From NCBI GenBank assembly GCA_900315545.1, contig OMZM01000003.1, positions 1-64,000 on the forward strand: a stretch of DNA of 64,000 nt. The letters run 5' to 3'. The position numbers were made by a program, and so were the translations under genes. This DNA is from an uncultured Prevotella sp. GTDB lineage: Bacteria > Bacteroidota > Bacteroidia > Bacteroidales > Bacteroidaceae. Positions 62,655-64,000 of the stretch are shown here, in pieces. The notes below the pieces were generated by a model. That model saw only the letters and a list, made by a program, of their open reading frames with translations, searched no databases and was not told where the DNA came from. Every line of letters begins with the position of its first letter. The first letter of the stretch is position 1.

Positions 62655-63902
62655 ATGAAAATTAAGAAAGTTGTTTGCTCAGCGGGGAAGACTGGTTTCT
62701 TCTTCGATGATCAGAAAGCCATCAAGGCTGGTGCAAAGAATGACGGAAACTTTTATGTAGGTGAGCCAATGACTCCTGGTTTCACTTCTGTACGTCAGAT
62801 GGGTGAGTCTATTTCTGTAATGTTTATTCTCGAAGACGGACAAATCGCTTACGGCGACTGTGCTGCTGTACAGTATTCAGGCGCAGGTGGCCGCGACCCA
62901 CTGTTCCTCGCTGAGAACTTCATTCCTGTAATAGAGAAAGAGATTGCACCTAAATATGAAGGACTTGAAATAACCAACTTCCGCGACATGGCTGACATTG
63001 TCGACAAGATGGTTTCTCCTTCTACAGGCAAGATTTATCATACAGCCATTCGCTATGGCGTAACACAGGCTTGCCTCGACGCTGTTGCCAAGAGCCAGAA
63101 AAAGCTCATGGCAGAGGTTATCGCAGCTGAATACGGCACACAGGTAAGCGACACTATGATTCCTATCTTCACACAGTCGGGCGACGACCGCTACATGAAT
63201 GCTGACAAGATGATCATGAAGGCTGCTGCCGTGCTGCCGCACGCTCTCTTCAACCATGTTGAGGACAAGACTGGTGTTAACGGAGAGAAGCTTGAAGCAT
63301 ACGTAGAATGGCTCCGCGACCGCATCATCGAGAAGAAGCCTCGCGAAGACTACAACCCTATCTTCCATATCGACGTTTACGGTACACTGGGCATCGTATT
63401 CAACAACGACTTCAAGCGCATTGCTGAATACATCACTGGTCTTGCCAAGAAGGCACAGCCATTCCACCTGCGCATAGAGGGTCCGGTTGACATGGGCGAG
63501 AAGCAGGCACAGATAGAGGCACTTGCAGCCATCCGCCGCTACATGGAAGAGATGGGCACAGATGCTGAAATAGTAGCTGACGAATGGTGCAACACCTTCG
63601 AGGATGTTGTCGACTTCACAAAGGCAAAGGCGGGCCACATGGCACAGATAAAGACTCCAGACCTTGGCGGTATCAACAACTCTATCGAGGCTGTACTCTA
63701 CTGTCGTGAGCATGGCATGGGTGCATACTTGGGCGGTACTTGCAACGAGACAAACCGTTCAGCCGAAGTTGGTGCACATGTAGCTATGGCTACACAGCCG
63801 AAACAATATCTTGCTAAGCCTGGTATGGGCGTTGACGAAGGCTACATGATTGTCTTCAACGAGATGTCTCGCATCCTGGCATTGCACAAAGCAGGTATCT
63901 AA
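62655..63902 (+). CDS. mal: Methylaspartate ammonia-lyase
   Basis: 415 aa, the length of the clostridial enzyme (413). It belongs to the enolase superfamily. VADEWCNTFEDVVDFTKAKA and QIKTPDLGGINNSIEAVLYC give metal ligands and the catalytic Lys, and YLGGTCNETNRSAEVGAHVA follows. It deaminates 3-methylaspartate to mesaconate. It ends the mutase operon, 54 bases after glmE. Confidence 0.97.
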   Translation: MKIKKVVCSAGKTGFFFDDQKAIKAGAKNDGNFYVGEPMTPGFTSVRQMGESISVMFILEDGQIAYGDCAAVQYSGAGGRDPLFLAENFIPVIEKEIAPKYEGLEITNFRDMADIVDKMVSPSTGKIYHTAIRYGVTQACLDAVAKSQKKLMAEVIAAEYGTQVSDTMIPIFTQSGDDRYMNADKMIMKAAAVLPHALFNHVEDKTGVNGEKLEAYVEWLRDRIIEKKPREDYNPIFHIDVYGTLGIVFNNDFKRIAEYITGLAKKAQPFHLRIEGPVDMGEKQAQIEALAAIRRYMEEMGTDAEIVADEWCNTFEDVVDFTKAKAGHMAQIKTPDLGGINNSIEAVLYCREHGMGAYLGGTCNETNRSAEVGAHVAMATQPKQYLAKPGMGVDEGYMIVFNEMSRILALHKAGI

Positions 63903-63929
63903 ACAAACCGATAACTGACAAACTTGTCG

Positions 63930-63965
63930 TAGGTCTTATGTGGCATGAAAGCCAGATAAGACCTA
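63930..63965 (+). terminator. Hairpin after mal
   Basis: TAGGTCTTAT pairs with ATAAGACCTA, with an inner TGGC/GCCA. There is no T-run, so it may be an attenuator or mRNA-stabilising end before the gene that starts at 63994. Confidence 0.5.
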
Positions 63966-63993
63966 TACAACTTATAATAAACAACAAATAACT

Positions 63994-64000
63994 ATGAATA
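63994..64000 (+). CDS. Possible start of a further gene, cut by the window end
   Basis: Only ATGAATA is present. It lies 91 bases after mal in the same direction, after an AT-rich stretch ending AACAAATAACT. Nothing can be said of the product. Confidence 0.3.

Overview
This window looks like a chromosomal segment of a Bacteroidales bacterium, most likely a Prevotella-type member of the Prevotellaceae. The basis is the promoters, which repeatedly show the Bacteroidetes TTTG-N19-TAnnTTTG pattern. Further support comes from a two-exbD TonB operon, C-terminal sorting tails of the type IX secretion kind, a DUF4834 protein, the fused NfnAB-like oxidoreductase and the START-like/LptG/RibBA cluster. 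There are no insertion sequences, prophage, CRISPR arrays or rRNA genes.

Layout. 0.1-4.6 kb: a small ORF, a secreted GLUG-like protein and a secreted subtilisin. 4.8-11 kb: a minus-strand TonB/ExbB/ExbD energy-transduction operon with a PstS-like lipoprotein, a periplasmic stand-alone TonB domain and a TPR protein. 11-20 kb: RibBA/LptG/START, a CAT-anticodon tRNA, an M15 peptidase, TadA, BirA, PyrH and phosphatidylethanolamine synthesis (PssA, Psd). 20-34 kb: DnaE, thioredoxin, Obg/Adk/Hpt, NAD(P)HX repair, a PAP2 phosphatase, an AICAR transformylase lacking the cyclohydrolase domain, L19 and a split 5'-nucleotidase. 34-42 kb: glutamate dehydrogenase, RlpA, a FucP-type transporter, an aquaporin, a HEPN/MNT toxin-antitoxin pair and aspartase. 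42-64 kb: a carbon and redox region centred on glutamate and citrate.

The metabolic core of the last 22 kb has two blocks. On the minus strand a seven-gene run, citD-citE-citF-citX-citCG-acn-icd, starts at a textbook Bacteroidetes promoter followed at once by a cobalamin riboswitch. On the plus strand glmS-glmL-glmE-mal encodes the coenzyme-B12-dependent glutamate mutase and methylaspartate ammonia-lyase, with a divergent class I fumarase (possible mesaconase). Together they suggest two routes from glutamate to acetate: one needs B12 (methylaspartate route), and one could bypass it (2-oxoglutarate, isocitrate, citrate, oxaloacetate plus acetate). The riboswitch could choose between them. Whether the lyase acts on citrate, citramalate or both cannot be read from the sequence.

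The most unusual DNA is a five-copy family of about 450-bp intergenic repeats (near 1.76, 14.9, 28.9, 38.6 and 53.8 kb). Each copy carries an array of 17-bp palindromes (consensus TCAAACANNNTGTTTGA) set exactly 22 bp apart, with one slot vacant, bracketed by an inverted repeat. About 140 bp further on each ends in a sigma-54-like -24/-12 element (TTGGCAC...TTG). The copies alternate in orientation and lie 10-15 kb apart. This resembles an enhancer array plus sigma-54 promoter and appears undescribed to me.
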